Assembly (NCBI RefSeq): GCF_028610625.1
Contig: NZ_JAQQWU010000007.1
Coordinates: 1 to 64,000, forward strand
DNA: 64,000 nt
Direction: 5' to 3'
Origin: Guptibacillus spartinae
GTDB lineage: Bacteria > Bacillota > Bacilli > Bacillales > Guptibacillaceae
Both the position numbers and the translations under genes were made by a program. Each line of letters starts with the position of its first letter. Within the stretch, counting starts at the first letter, position 1. Of the stretch, positions 8,844 through 17,385 are shown piece by piece. Below the pieces are notes generated by a model. It searched no databases. It was not told the DNA's origin and was given only the letters and a program-made list of their open reading frames with translations.

Positions 8844-9179
8844 TCACCAATTTAAAGGATAATTGCCTATAGGAAGACTCGTTTTGCCTGAAAAATAATG
8901 TTTATGGCTTTCTTTTGACCTCGTTTCTCCACTAAACGTATGATAATGACCACCCATTGGTAAAGCAATTGGGGGTCCAGATTCAACGCTATAACGGTGT
9001 TGGTGTCCTTTATCAATAACCGTTATCCCTTCAATTCGATGAACATGTTGATCATAAGAGGTTCCATTTACCGGAAAGCTGAATCCTATAATCTGCAAGT
9101 GGCGATGATTCAGCCGCTCTTCCACGTCACCCTTAAAGTAATGAGAATGCGCTTCTGGTAATTCAAATCCTTTATCCAA
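8844..9179 (-). CDS. ymaF: YmaF family histidine-rich protein
   Basis: A 111-residue soluble protein with repeated His-x-His pairs (HSHYF, HRHLQ, HVHRI, HQHRY, HYHTF, HKHYF), spaced about 15-20 residues apart. This repeated pattern matches the YmaF family of Bacillus, whose function is not established; the clustered histidines suggest metal binding. It appears to be monocistronic. Confidence 0.75.
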   Translation of the reverse strand: MDKGFELPEAHSHYFKGDVEERLNHRHLQIIGFSFPVNGTSYDQHVHRIEGITVIDKGHQHRYSVESGPPIALPMGGHYHTFSGETRSKESHKHYFSGKTSLPIGNYPLNW

Positions 9180-9342
9180 AGTCCCGCCCCTTTCTGCTCA
9201 TTTAACATCTATGCAGCCTTCCACTATACAGAACCTAATGATTTCAGTAGGAAAGGAGGCGACCAAAGACAAAGGAAAACCTCCTCTCCTGCGCGAATAC
9301 CATTAGAGAGATCGTTCTAACAAAACGAGAGTGAGGTGACAT

Positions 9343-10068
9343 ATGGCTTCTTCTTTTCATATTTATGGGCATCGCGGTTCTTCTGGGACACATCCAGAAA
9401 ATACCCTTCTTTCATTCCAGGCGGCTCACAAAGCTGGCGCTCACGGAATCGAACTTGATGTCCAATTAACGAAAGACCTAATCCCTGTCGTCATCCATGA
9501 CGAACGAGTTGATCGAACGACAAACGGCGTTGGTTTGGTGAAAGACTTCCTATACAAAGATTTGGTTCGACTAGATGCAGGACAAACTTTCTCTAGTCGC
9601 TTTCAAGGGACGTCCATTCCTTCTTTAAAGAGTGTTTTAGAATGGCTTGCCTCCACTTCTCTCGTTTTAAATATTGAACTGAAAAATGCTATCTTTCCAT
9701 ATGAACATTTAGAAAGTCGTGTACTTGACCTGCTTACTCATTATCAGCTTTGTGATCGAACAATCATTTCCTCCTTTAATCACTATAGTATTCAGCGGCT
9801 CGCTCAAAGAAGTAGCAAAGTGGAGACAGCTATTCTTCTAATGGAAAAGTTAGTTGAACCATGGGACTACCTCCGTCACGTTGGTGCGAGCAGTATTCAT
9901 ATAGAGAGGGAAGTGATTGATGATCATCTTATGACGAATACACAAAAACGCGGTATTCCCGTTCGTGCTTTCACAGTAAATGAACCTCATCACATTCATG
10001 CGCTCAAAACAGCTGGCTGTTCGGCGATATTCACTGATTTCCCATCCGTTGCCATCCGATCGAAGTAA
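9343..10068 (+). CDS. Glycerophosphodiester phosphodiesterase
   Basis: A 241-residue cytosolic GDPD-domain enzyme (UgpQ/YhdW size class). Catalytic and metal-binding residues are visible: H10 in 'YGHRGSSGTHPENTLLSF', E37 and D39 in 'GIELDVQLT', and H52 in 'VIHDERVDRTTNG'. It hydrolyses deacylated phospholipids (sn-glycero-3-phospho-alcohols) to glycerol-3-phosphate and an alcohol. It has no signal peptide, so it is intracellular, unlike GlpQ. A GAGGTGA site lies close to the ATG. Confidence 0.9.
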   Translation: MASSFHIYGHRGSSGTHPENTLLSFQAAHKAGAHGIELDVQLTKDLIPVVIHDERVDRTTNGVGLVKDFLYKDLVRLDAGQTFSSRFQGTSIPSLKSVLEWLASTSLVLNIELKNAIFPYEHLESRVLDLLTHYQLCDRTIISSFNHYSIQRLAQRSSKVETAILLMEKLVEPWDYLRHVGASSIHIEREVIDDHLMTNTQKRGIPVRAFTVNEPHHIHALKTAGCSAIFTDFPSVAIRSK

Positions 10069-10166
10069 CGCTCCTCTTCCTAAAAAGGGCATTCGCCTAT
10101 GTCCCCATTCTCCTCCTTCCACATACGTTAGTAAGGAAGCGACACATATTGACGGGAGGAACAGCG

Positions 10167-10256
10167 ATGAGTGGATATGGATACGGTCAAGGTTTCGCGT
10201 TAGTCGTAGTTTTGTTTATTCTTCTAATTATCATTGGTGCATCTTACATTTATTAA
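10167..10256 (+). CDS. yjcZ: YjcZ family small sporulation protein
   Basis: A 29-residue peptide beginning MSGYGYGQGFALVVVLF and ending in a single hydrophobic span. The Gly/Tyr-rich N terminus followed by 'ALVVVLFILLIIIG' is the YjcZ/YhdX-type family of tiny sporulation-associated membrane proteins. It has a GGGAGGA site 7 bases before the ATG and a strong terminator immediately after. Confidence 0.88.
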   Translation: MSGYGYGQGFALVVVLFILLIIIGASYIY

Positions 10257-10260
10257 AAGA

Positions 10261-10294
10261 AAAAGGACTTCCACACGATGCGGAAGTCCTTTTT
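10261..10294 (+). terminator. Terminator after yjcZ
   Basis: Arms AAAAGGACTTCC/GGAAGTCCTTTT with a run of T; also usable in reverse for the convergent YtxH-like gene. Confidence 0.88.
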
Positions 10295-10305
10295 TATTGA
10301 ACGAA

Positions 10306-10830
10306 TTATAGCGTTGTATTTGGAGAAGTCTTCGGATTCACTGACGTGCTACCAGGAGTTCGTGTTTCACTACCAGGAATGTTAGTTGGCTCATACTCAT
10401 TTTCACTTGATTCTGTTACTTCCTGCCCGGCATCTTTTACTTTACTGCCAATGTCCTTTAACTCTTCACTCGCTTCTCTTGCCGAAGAAAGAACTTCAGT
10501 TGAATCTTCTTTCACTTGATTCACCTGATCTACCACATCATCATTAACTTTTTCATAGAGGGCTTGAGCATCGTTCATCGCTTCTTTTAAAACAGAAGAA
10601 GCTGATTGAATGCGATCCATCCAGTCGTCTTTCACTTCGCTCGGGTTTTCTTTCACACGAGTATAAAACCCTTTCGAAGAGTCTTTGAACGTACCAGCGG
10701 TTGATCTCACTTTATTTCTCGTTGTTGAGTCAAGCATCGCTACCGCTCCACCTACAATAGCTCCTACTAAAATCCCTTTTACAAGCTTACCATTCTTCTC
10801 ATTGTTTACTGCCGTAGTCGTTGTTTGCAT
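10306..10830 (-). CDS. YtxH-like general stress/membrane-associated protein
   Basis: 174 residues. A short glycine-rich hydrophobic segment near residues 16-34 ('KLVKGILVGAIVGGAVAML') precedes a long, highly charged helical region ('DSTTRNKVRSTAG…VKDAGQEV') and a Pro/Thr/Ser-rich tail. This matches the YtxH/GvpP-like family, often stress-induced. The helical region probably forms a coiled coil. No enzymatic motif is visible. It has a good AGGAGG site. Confidence 0.7.
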   Translation of the reverse strand: MQTTTTAVNNEKNGKLVKGILVGAIVGGAVAMLDSTTRNKVRSTAGTFKDSSKGFYTRVKENPSEVKDDWMDRIQSASSVLKEAMNDAQALYEKVNDDVVDQVNQVKEDSTEVLSSAREASEELKDIGSKVKDAGQEVTESSENEYEPTNIPGSETRTPGSTSVNPKTSPNTTL

Positions 10831-10928
10831 GATAATTCCTCCTATTGTCTTTCTGAGTTTACTTAGCTAGTTTTTTATTTCCCTTTATGTTAAAAGCTAA
10901 ACTAGCTAATTTGGCCCGAACTTCCAAC

Positions 10929-10957
10929 TTCGCATTGGAAAGTTCCTCTGTTATAAT
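10929..10957 (+). promoter_or_regulatory. queF promoter
   Basis: -10 TATAAT (10952-10957) with a poor -35 TTCGCA 17 nt upstream. Transcription would begin near 10964, giving a leader of about 59 nt that contains little except the candidate preQ1 aptamer. Confidence 0.6.
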
Positions 10958-10974
10958 AGACAACGTTGTATGAC

Positions 10975-11015
10975 AGCAGTTCGTAACCTTCCTGCTTCAT
11001 CAAAACTAAAGGAGG
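10975..11015 (+). promoter_or_regulatory. Candidate preQ1-I riboswitch
   Basis: Stem AGCAG (10975-10979)/CTGCT (10992-10996) closes a 12-nt loop beginning TTC and ending in C, followed by an A-rich tail 'CAAAACTAAAGGAGG' that runs into the queF ribosome binding site. Stem length, loop length, terminal loop C and AACTAA tail match the B. subtilis preQ1-I aptamer, but the loop core lacks the usual CUA and the pseudoknot pairing is weak, so this is a candidate only. Ligand-dependent sequestration of the GGAGG would fit translational control. Confidence 0.5.
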
Positions 11016-11022
11016 AATAATA

Positions 11023-11436
11023 ATGAATAGCATGGATAAAGCATGGCTACCCTCTTCTGGTCCGATGCCTCGCCCAGAAAGTGTAGAACAAGCTAGAGAA
11101 GTAATAAAAAACGAAGCATTTGATGCACCGAACGTTCAGGAAATCACGTTTAATGCACTTGAATTTACAGCGGTTTGCCCTAAAACAGGACAACCTGACT
11201 TTGGTCGAGTGGAGATTTCTTACGTACCAGATGAGAAATGTATCGAATCCAAATCGTTAAAATTTTACCTGTGGTCCTATCGTGATGAAGGAAGCTTCTG
11301 CGAGACACTAGCTGCTCGCATTGCAGATGACGTTGTCTACGCCATTGATCCTTTGAAAGTGACCATCACTGTTTATCAATCAGCACGTGGTGGTATCGAA
11401 CTGAAAACTACAGCGATTCGTGAGAAAACAGCTTAA
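11023..11436 (+). CDS. queF: preQ0 reductase QueF (short variant)
   Basis: A 137-residue T-fold enzyme reducing 7-cyano-7-deazaguanine to preQ1 with NADPH in queuosine biosynthesis. The covalent-catalysis Cys is C52 and the acid D59 in 'FTAVCPKTGQPDF', with the substrate loop 'ESKSLKFYLWSYRDEGSFCE' carrying E94. The residue equivalent to B. subtilis H96 is C93 here, and the protein is about 28 residues shorter than B. subtilis QueF, so this is a divergent unimodular subtype. It starts 7 bases after a GGAGG. The transporter gene follows 4 bp downstream in the same operon. The other pathway genes (queC, queD, queE) are not in the window. Confidence 0.88.
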   Translation: MNSMDKAWLPSSGPMPRPESVEQAREVIKNEAFDAPNVQEITFNALEFTAVCPKTGQPDFGRVEISYVPDEKCIESKSLKFYLWSYRDEGSFCETLAARIADDVVYAIDPLKVTITVYQSARGGIELKTTAIREKTA

Positions 11437-11440
11437 TTAA

Positions 11441-12088
11441 ATGGCTGATCAATTTATCGATCGAAACCTTGTCCTGTTTAATGTCCTGTTTGCTACCTCG
11501 ATTGTGATCGCAAACGTACTGGCAGGAAAAGTAGTGATGATCGGAAGCTTCGTCATTCCAGCGGCCGTTGTCATGTACGCTTTTTCGTTTCTTTTCACAG
11601 ATATCATTCATGAAAAGTACGGAAAAGCGGAAGCAAAGCGAACCGTTCAATATGGCTTTATCGCACAAATTTTCGCTAGCATTATGATTTATCTTGGTAT
11701 GCTTCTCCCGGTAGCCCCATTTGCAGCGGATACACAGGCTGCATATGAAATTCTGCTCGGGCAAAATTACCGGTTTGTACTGGCGAGTCTTGCTGCATAT
11801 CTTGTTTCACAGCATGTGGATGTTTATATTTTTTCTGCATTAAAGAAGCGAACTTCCAATCGACATAAATGGCTACGAAATAACGTTAGTACGTTTACTT
11901 CTCAACTTTTAGATACGTCCATTTTTATAACCATAGCCTTTGCTGGAACAGTTCCAAACCTTTGGGTTATGATTCTTTCTCAGTTTGTTATTAAAATGGC
12001 CCTTGCCCTTTTAGATACACCTGTATTCTATTTTCTTACAAGAATGAATGAATCGAAAGTCAACCATCAAAAACCTCTGGATGCGTAA
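11441..12088 (+). CDS. yhhQ: Queuosine precursor transporter (YhhQ/VUT family)
   Basis: A 215-residue membrane protein with six predicted hydrophobic segments. 'NVLFATSIVIANVLAGKVV', 'FSFLFTDIIHEKYGKAEA' and 'NNVSTFTSQLLDTSIFITIAF' are hallmark motifs of the YhhQ (Vut_1) family, which imports preQ0/preQ1. It is 4 bp from queF, so operon context and family agree: salvaged precursor is reduced inside the cell. It has no own ribosome binding site beyond the end of queF, suggesting translational coupling. The stop codon lies inside the terminator stem. Confidence 0.9.
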   Translation: MADQFIDRNLVLFNVLFATSIVIANVLAGKVVMIGSFVIPAAVVMYAFSFLFTDIIHEKYGKAEAKRTVQYGFIAQIFASIMIYLGMLLPVAPFAADTQAAYEILLGQNYRFVLASLAAYLVSQHVDVYIFSALKKRTSNRHKWLRNNVSTFTSQLLDTSIFITIAFAGTVPNLWVMILSQFVIKMALALLDTPVFYFLTRMNESKVNHQKPLDA

Positions 12089-12100
12089 TCCAGAGGTTTT
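12070..12100. terminator. Bidirectional terminator between yhhQ and htrA-like gene
   Basis: Arms AAAACCTCTGGAT/ATCCAGAGGTTTT with a 5-nt loop, followed by T's on the plus strand. The stem contains the last codons and stop of yhhQ. Confidence 0.9.
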
Positions 12101-12104
12101 TTTC

Positions 12105-13316
12105 TTACAATCCATTCTGATTTGCTAAAGTCATCGTAACAGTTTGTTTCTTGCCGTCTCGGTAGAAGGTGACATCCATTTTATCACCGACTTTTTTATT
12201 TGAATATAAGTACTTTCGAAGCGCTGCGGAATCTTTCACTTCAGTATCGTCTAGCTTAACGACAACGTCTCTCTCTTTTAATCCAGCATCTGAAGCAGGT
12301 GAATTTGGAGCAATTCCCATTAACACAACTCCACTATCCACATCCTTAGGTAGATTGAGAGTTCCAGTCCAGTATTGTGTTGGTACTTCCGCTAATGAAG
12401 CAGGAGTTACCCCCATAACAGGTCGTTTCACTTCACCAGTCATTTCAAGCTGTTCAATGATTGGCTGTGCATCGTCAATGGGTATCGCAAAACCTATTCC
12501 TTCGACAGTTTCCTCTGCAATTTTTGACGAATTAATACCGATTAGTTGGCCTTTGATATTGATTAATGCCCCACCACTGTTCCCTGGATTAATTGATGCA
12601 TCGGTTTGAATCACATCTGCCTCGTAATCAGGTTGACCGTTCTGATCAAGATCGACCGGTATTGTCCGGCTCGGGTTACTGATTATTCCTTGTGTAACCG
12701 ATCCCTGAAGGAAACCGAGTGGATTGCCAACTGCAATGGCAGGTTCTCCTGTTTGTAAGTTGGATGAAGAACCAAGTTCGGCAACTGCCTCTACGTCTTT
12801 CGCATCAATTTCTAAAACGGCTAGATCCATTAAAGCATCGGTTCCAAGGACTTTCGCTTCAGCTTTTTTTTCATTGCTTAACGTAATCTCAACTGAGGAG
12901 GCTCCTTCCACAACGTGGTTATTTGTCACCACATAGGCTTTGCCACCTTCTTTTTTATAAATAACACCAGAACCTGACGATGCGGCTTGTCCTGACTGAC
13001 CAGAAGGATCTTCTAAAGAGAAACCTCCGCTCTGATTTTGGTAGCTTGTTATACTCACGACGGCATCCTGCGCTTTTTGTACAGCTGATGTAATATCAGA
13101 TGATACATTATAAGCTACATTCGTTGTATCCACATCACCGCTAGCTGTCGTGACTGCAGCCTGATTCGTTGAAGGTTGCTCTATGTTAGAGACGTAAGGC
13201 GATGCAACAAGCATGATCGATGCTCCTACAATAGCTCCAAACGCGCTCGGAAAAAACCAATTCCTTCCACTTTTCGATTGTTTCACTCTTGTTTCATTAT
13301 TGTCATAGTAACCCAT
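12105..13316 (-). CDS. HtrA/DegP-like serine protease
   Basis: About 403 residues. A short cytoplasmic N terminus and one signal-anchor segment (about 20-43, 'WFFPSAFGAIVGASIMLVASPYV') place the protease outside the cell membrane. The trypsin-like domain has H134 ('VTNNHVVEG'), D164 ('MDLAVLEI') and S247 ('NPGNSGGAL'), followed by one PDZ domain ('SPASDAGLKERDVVVKLD'). This is the HtrA/HtrB/YyxA family of extracytoplasmic quality-control proteases, often regulated by CssRS. I see no CssR site and no two-component genes beside it. The ATG at 13316 is 7 bases from AAAGGGTGA; a TTG one codon upstream is less likely. Confidence 0.9.
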   Translation of the reverse strand: MGYYDNNETRVKQSKSGRNWFFPSAFGAIVGASIMLVASPYVSNIEQPSTNQAAVTTASGDVDTTNVAYNVSSDITSAVQKAQDAVVSITSYQNQSGGFSLEDPSGQSGQAASSGSGVIYKKEGGKAYVVTNNHVVEGASSVEITLSNEKKAEAKVLGTDALMDLAVLEIDAKDVEAVAELGSSSNLQTGEPAIAVGNPLGFLQGSVTQGIISNPSRTIPVDLDQNGQPDYEADVIQTDASINPGNSGGALINIKGQLIGINSSKIAEETVEGIGFAIPIDDAQPIIEQLEMTGEVKRPVMGVTPASLAEVPTQYWTGTLNLPKDVDSGVVLMGIAPNSPASDAGLKERDVVVKLDDTEVKDSAALRKYLYSNKKVGDKMDVTFYRDGKKQTVTMTLANQNGL

Positions 13317-13425
13317 CAATCGGTCACCCTTTCTCCCCTTTGATTTGTTTATACTCCTATTTTAACGAGAGATGACGGTGATTACTTAAATATGTGAGAG
13401 TTTTGATATTGTTTGATATTTCACG

Positions 13426-14730
13426 TCATTTCATAAAGTACTTACCCTGATTAGACGATAATGTAACAGTTGTGTCTGCTGAAGAGTGCATGATGGTTGG
13501 AAAACTGATAGAAAAGGTGGTACCTTGATTCACTTCACTTTGAACATCTATTTTCCCATCATAATCTTCTACGATTTTATAGCTCACCATTAAACCCAGG
13601 CCAGTCCCATTTTCTTTCGTTGAATAAAATGCCTGATTTAATTGAGGGATTGCTTCTTTCGGAATGCCTACTCCCCTATCCATAATTTGGATGATTGTCC
13701 ACTCTTTTTCTTTTACGAGCCTCACACGAATTTCTCCTCCATGAGGCATCGCTTCAATCGCATTTTTTACTATATTGAGAAAGACCTGTTTTAACCTCAC
13801 ATCTTCCCCCATTATCTTCAATCGTTCATCAGGGTAACTCGTATAGATCGTAACTTGCTTCCTCTCAGCTTCTTGCTCCAATAAATTCACTACATACTCA
13901 AGGCAATCTTTTAGTACCACTGGCTTCAATTGAATGGACTGCGGTTTTCCAATCACGATTAAATCATTGACGATGATGGTTAACCTTTCTAATTCCTGAA
14001 GCATAATTCTCGAATACTTAGGATTATACGTTTTCTCTAAATCCTGAAGCTGAACAAAGCCTTTCAAAGAGGTCAGGGGGTTCTTAATTTCATGAGTAAT
14101 GCCTGTTGCAATTCTGCCAATCACTGCTAACTTTTCATTATGACCTGCACGTTCATACGATTCTACAATGGTATCAAGATAAGACTGAAACCGATTTAAA
14201 ATAATAAACGTAATGACAGAAAATAAAAGCAGCAATAAAATCGGTAGCACAACTATAGGAGACATCGTTAAAGCACCCATAATGGCGTATTTGCTTAATA
14301 GCCCTCCAACAACAATCAAATAGAATTTTTTGTTAACGAACAGAGGTGAAAACAAAATAAAAAAGAGTTCGACAGGGCTTCCGCTTGCATAGACATCACT
14401 CGTCCCTACATAACGGAAAATTTCTGTCATTAGAGAACTCACCATAAAGACAATAAAAAAAAGATATTTTGTCACATAGGGTAATTGTTTGTTAGAATAC
14501 CACCTCGAAATTGGAATCAACGAAATTTCAAGAAGATAGATTAGAATTAAGTGAACCATGGAGCTTGTGTCATTTAGTAAAATCATGTCGGTGTGAGGAT
14601 CAATTAAGGGACTGAGGATAAATCGATACACATCATATAAGATGACAGTAATAAAGAAGAGAGAAATAAATAACGTATTGGCTCGTTTTTCTTCCTCCAT
14701 TCTAATTTCATTACGTATTGTCGGGCGCAT
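13426..14730 (-). CDS. Membrane sensor histidine kinase, KinB-like (orphan)
   Basis: 434 residues. The N-terminal half has five or six hydrophobic segments (about 18-40, 58-78, 87-105, 120-131, 136-153, 158-178) with only short loops. The kinase core has H213 in 'GITHEIKNPLTSLKGFVQLQ', N box 'NIVKNAIEAMPHGGE', G1 'DRGVGI' and G2 'GTGLGLMVSYKI'. Topology and H-box resemble KinB/KinC, membrane kinases of the sporulation phosphorelay. No response regulator is adjacent. A Spo0A-box-like site lies in its promoter. It has an AAAGGAG site 5 bases before the ATG. Confidence 0.85.
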   Translation of the reverse strand: MRPTIRNEIRMEEEKRANTLFISLFFITVILYDVYRFILSPLIDPHTDMILLNDTSSMVHLILIYLLEISLIPISRWYSNKQLPYVTKYLFFIVFMVSSLMTEIFRYVGTSDVYASGSPVELFFILFSPLFVNKKFYLIVVGGLLSKYAIMGALTMSPIVVLPILLLLLFSVITFIILNRFQSYLDTIVESYERAGHNEKLAVIGRIATGITHEIKNPLTSLKGFVQLQDLEKTYNPKYSRIMLQELERLTIIVNDLIVIGKPQSIQLKPVVLKDCLEYVVNLLEQEAERKQVTIYTSYPDERLKIMGEDVRLKQVFLNIVKNAIEAMPHGGEIRVRLVKEKEWTIIQIMDRGVGIPKEAIPQLNQAFYSTKENGTGLGLMVSYKIVEDYDGKIDVQSEVNQGTTFSISFPTIMHSSADTTVTLSSNQGKYFMK

Positions 14731-14782
14731 AAATGCTCCTTTACTCCGCTTATGCAGTTACATTTTTTAGAAAACAATGATG

Positions 14783-14805
14783 ATTATACCATAACTATTT
14801 CGACA
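14783..14805 (-). promoter_or_regulatory. Promoter of the KinB-like gene with Spo0A box
   Basis: Minus strand: extended -10 TGGTATAAT (TATAAT at 14783-14788) and a perfect 0A box core TGTCGAA (14799-14805) about 11 nt upstream of it. Spo0A~P binding there would overlap the promoter. Whether it activates or represses is not readable. Confidence 0.55.
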
Positions 14806-14883
14806 AAAACTCCCTTCTTTTTTATTCATTTTTTCAGATTTTTCATTTTAAATTGCCGTTATTAGTAAGATGATTCCCCACAA

Positions 14884-14911
14884 AAAAAACCTCCAAATTG
14901 GAGGGTTTTTA
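14884..14911 (-). terminator. Terminator of the GNAT gene
   Basis: Short hairpin CCTCC/GGAGG with A/T-rich flanks, ending in TTTTTTTG on the minus strand. Confidence 0.75.
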
Positions 14912-15406
14912 CATATACTCGTTTTCTTTCATAAACTTTTCTTCATCTATTTTGTGCTTGAGAATGTGTGGTTCAACTGTTAGTTTTGATAAACCAATCC
15001 GTTTCATCACGTTATTCATTTCTTCTTTATCCTCTTGACTTTCCTTCTCTGGAAAAGCCCAGTTAACGAGGGCACTAGCCATTTCAATGGCATAACCTTT
15101 ATTTCGATAAGCCGGGATTAAATGATAGCCTACCTCAAGGTTGCTTGATGCTTCTATATTGTTATATCCCATCGTACCAATAACTTTTCCATCAGAAGTA
15201 TGAATGAGAATTCCTTCCCACCTGTGACTTGAAATAGCATCATCCGTTAGGTGAAAGGGTAAAAACTGTTCAAACTGAACGTTATTAAATTCTTCCGGTA
15301 CTTCGACATGTAAAAGTTTTTCTAGTTCCTTCTTATTTGTCATTGCTTTGATCAAATCAAAAGAGAAAGGAATGATGGTCAGACGATCGGTCTGAAGATA
15401 AGGCAT
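14909..15406 (-). CDS. GNAT family acetyltransferase (RimJ-like, divergent C terminus)
   Basis: 165 residues. The N terminus 'LQTDRLTIIPFSFDLIKAM' and the acetyl-CoA loop 'VGYHLIPAYRNKGYAIEMASALVNWAF' are those of RimJ/RimL-type acetyltransferases. After about residue 125 the usual 'N-x-x-S-x-x-L-E/K-K-x-G-F' motif is missing, replaced by a charged, unrelated-looking stretch ending 'KFMKENEYM'. The C terminus may be rearranged, and activity is uncertain. It is transcribed alone. Confidence 0.7.
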   Translation of the reverse strand: MPYLQTDRLTIIPFSFDLIKAMTNKKELEKLLHVEVPEEFNNVQFEQFLPFHLTDDAISSHRWEGILIHTSDGKVIGTMGYNNIEASSNLEVGYHLIPAYRNKGYAIEMASALVNWAFPEKESQEDKEEMNNVMKRIGLSKLTVEPHILKHKIDEEKFMKENEYM

Positions 15407-15586
15407 TTTCTCTCAAAAGTCCTCCTTGTGAGTTTATTTCATGTGGTTGAAAATGACTTTTTACACTATACCTTATTGCTTAACTTACTGTAAACCATAC
15501 CCCTTACAATTAACAATAAACGAAATTTTCTTATTATTACCCTTGCTTTGTCCAGCTTACTAATAGGATATGCATCTCATAATAAA

Positions 15587-15610
15587 AAGCTGCTACAAAT
15601 GTAACAGCTT
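15587..15610 (-). terminator. Terminator of the Na+/H+ antiporter gene
   Basis: Stem AAGCTG-C-TAC/GTA-A-CAGCTT with a 4-nt loop, followed on the minus strand by TTTTTATTAT. Confidence 0.75.
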
Positions 15611-17213
15611 AATGTGCCCTTTTAGAATCTTTCACCACTTCTTCCTCTTCAAAGTCGGCCAGTCCATTATTTAATAGCTCTTTATACTTGCCAGCTATCT
15701 CTCCTGAAATAATTTCTTCTTGTTCGAGCTCGTTAATTTTATCATATTGGGCATAGAGTGAATGTTTCCTTAGCGTAATCAACTGACTTTGCTTTAGCTC
15801 TGGGTATTTATTTAATAGCGCGTCAAGCTCACGATGGCTTTTATCTATTTCGTTCTGGTAACTAGTCAGTAATTCTGAATAAACAGGTTCAGGAACAAAG
15901 AGTTGTGTCTTAAGCTTCTTAATCTCTGCTATCCCAGCCTCATGACGATGTAAGTTAGCAACAATATCCTCGTATTCCTTAGACCCACTGTGTTTTGCTC
16001 TTAGACCAAAATAACTAATTAGTGGCTTAATCGTTAACCCTTGTACCACTAAGGAGAAAAGTACAATACTGAACGTAAGAATTAACACGGTATCTCTTCC
16101 AGCAAATTCACTAGGTAAGCTTAGTACAAGTGCAATAGATAAAGATCCTTTTAAGCCACCCCAGTTTAGAACATGCCTCCATGACCAGGGCAGCCCCTTA
16201 ACGAATAACGTACTACCATAAACAGCAATACTTCTTCCAATGAGCACAATTAAGAGTGCAAGGCCAATCGTTCCCCATTGATCAGAAAAATTAATACGCG
16301 TAATTTCAAGACCAACCATCAAAAAGACAATTGAATTGGCTAACAAAGCCGCTACATCCCAAAAGTTATTAATGTTTAAGCGCGTCGTTGGGCTCATTCC
16401 GACTCTTGATCCGAAATTACCAAACGTTAAAGCAGCTACTACGACGGCAATGACGCCTGAAACATGAATGCTCTCTGCTGTTAAATAAGAACCGTAGAAA
16501 AGAAGAATGCTAAAAATAATCTCAAGTGGATAGTCGTCAAAATACTTTGTAAGGATGGAGATCGCATATCCTAATCCACCACCAACTAGTAATCCGCCTG
16601 CCACAACCTTAACGAACTCAAAAACACCACTTGTTAATCCTCCCCAGCCCATGTCGAGATAGGCGAGAAGAGAAAAAGCTGATATTTTAAATAGGACAAC
16701 GGCAAGACCGTCATTAAACAAACTTTCTCCTTCTATCACAGTTGAGAGTTTTTGATTGACCCCCATGCTTTTAAAAATCGATAATACACTAACAGGGTCA
16801 GTCGCACTCATTAATGCTGCAAATACGAATGAGACAGGAATGGATAATCCTAAAAGAAAATGAGTAGAAAACCCAATCACTAAAAAAGAAAGAAAGGTTC
16901 CCCCAAACGCCAGGGCAAGAATTGGCTTTTTATTTTGATTTAAATGTTCAAAAGGAAGCTTCAAAGCGGCTTCCCCAAGAAGAGCTGGAAGGAAAATCGT
17001 TAAAATAACAAAATTAAAGACGTCTCCTTCGGTAATAAACATTTTAAGGGGTTCGAGTACCGGAATATTAAATAACCCGATTAACGTTCCAATAATAACT
17101 AAAGCGATCGGATAGGGCTGCTTCAGTTTTTTTGCGATTGCGGTAATACCCGCAGCAATCATCGTTAGAATAAGTCCAAGTTCAAATATATGATGCATAT
17201 CTAAGTGTTCCAT
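15609..17213 (-). CDS. Na+(K+)/H+ antiporter, CPA1 family
   Basis: 534 residues. About twelve membrane segments (residues 1-400) are followed by a soluble, charged helical C-terminal domain (about 405-534). The core motifs 'ALMSATDPVSVLSIFKSMGV' (ion-binding Asp of TM5) and 'VIEGESLFNDGLAVVLFKI' are CPA1/NhaP-type. The protein would exchange cytoplasmic Na+ or K+ for external protons, supporting pH and salt homeostasis. The C-terminal tail lacks a recognisable TrkA-N/C domain. It is monocistronic, with a terminator stem reaching the stop codon. Confidence 0.88.
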   Translation of the reverse strand: MEHLDMHHIFELGLILTMIAAGITAIAKKLKQPYPIALVIIGTLIGLFNIPVLEPLKMFITEGDVFNFVILTIFLPALLGEAALKLPFEHLNQNKKPILALAFGGTFLSFLVIGFSTHFLLGLSIPVSFVFAALMSATDPVSVLSIFKSMGVNQKLSTVIEGESLFNDGLAVVLFKISAFSLLAYLDMGWGGLTSGVFEFVKVVAGGLLVGGGLGYAISILTKYFDDYPLEIIFSILLFYGSYLTAESIHVSGVIAVVVAALTFGNFGSRVGMSPTTRLNINNFWDVAALLANSIVFLMVGLEITRINFSDQWGTIGLALLIVLIGRSIAVYGSTLFVKGLPWSWRHVLNWGGLKGSLSIALVLSLPSEFAGRDTVLILTFSIVLFSLVVQGLTIKPLISYFGLRAKHSGSKEYEDIVANLHRHEAGIAEIKKLKTQLFVPEPVYSELLTSYQNEIDKSHRELDALLNKYPELKQSQLITLRKHSLYAQYDKINELEQEEIISGEIAGKYKELLNNGLADFEEEEVVKDSKRAH

Positions 17214-17385
17214 TATGCGCCTCCGATCTGTAATCTCTATTCATTATACCCATTATCCAACAAAAATGGAAAAGGAAGCTTCCGTTCTTAATCGTTGTTC
17301 CTCTTTTTAATCGGACCTTCTTATTCTTTCATACTATTTCCATCCTCCCATCGTTCATGCTGCTCTTTTTCTTATTTGAAATAAA

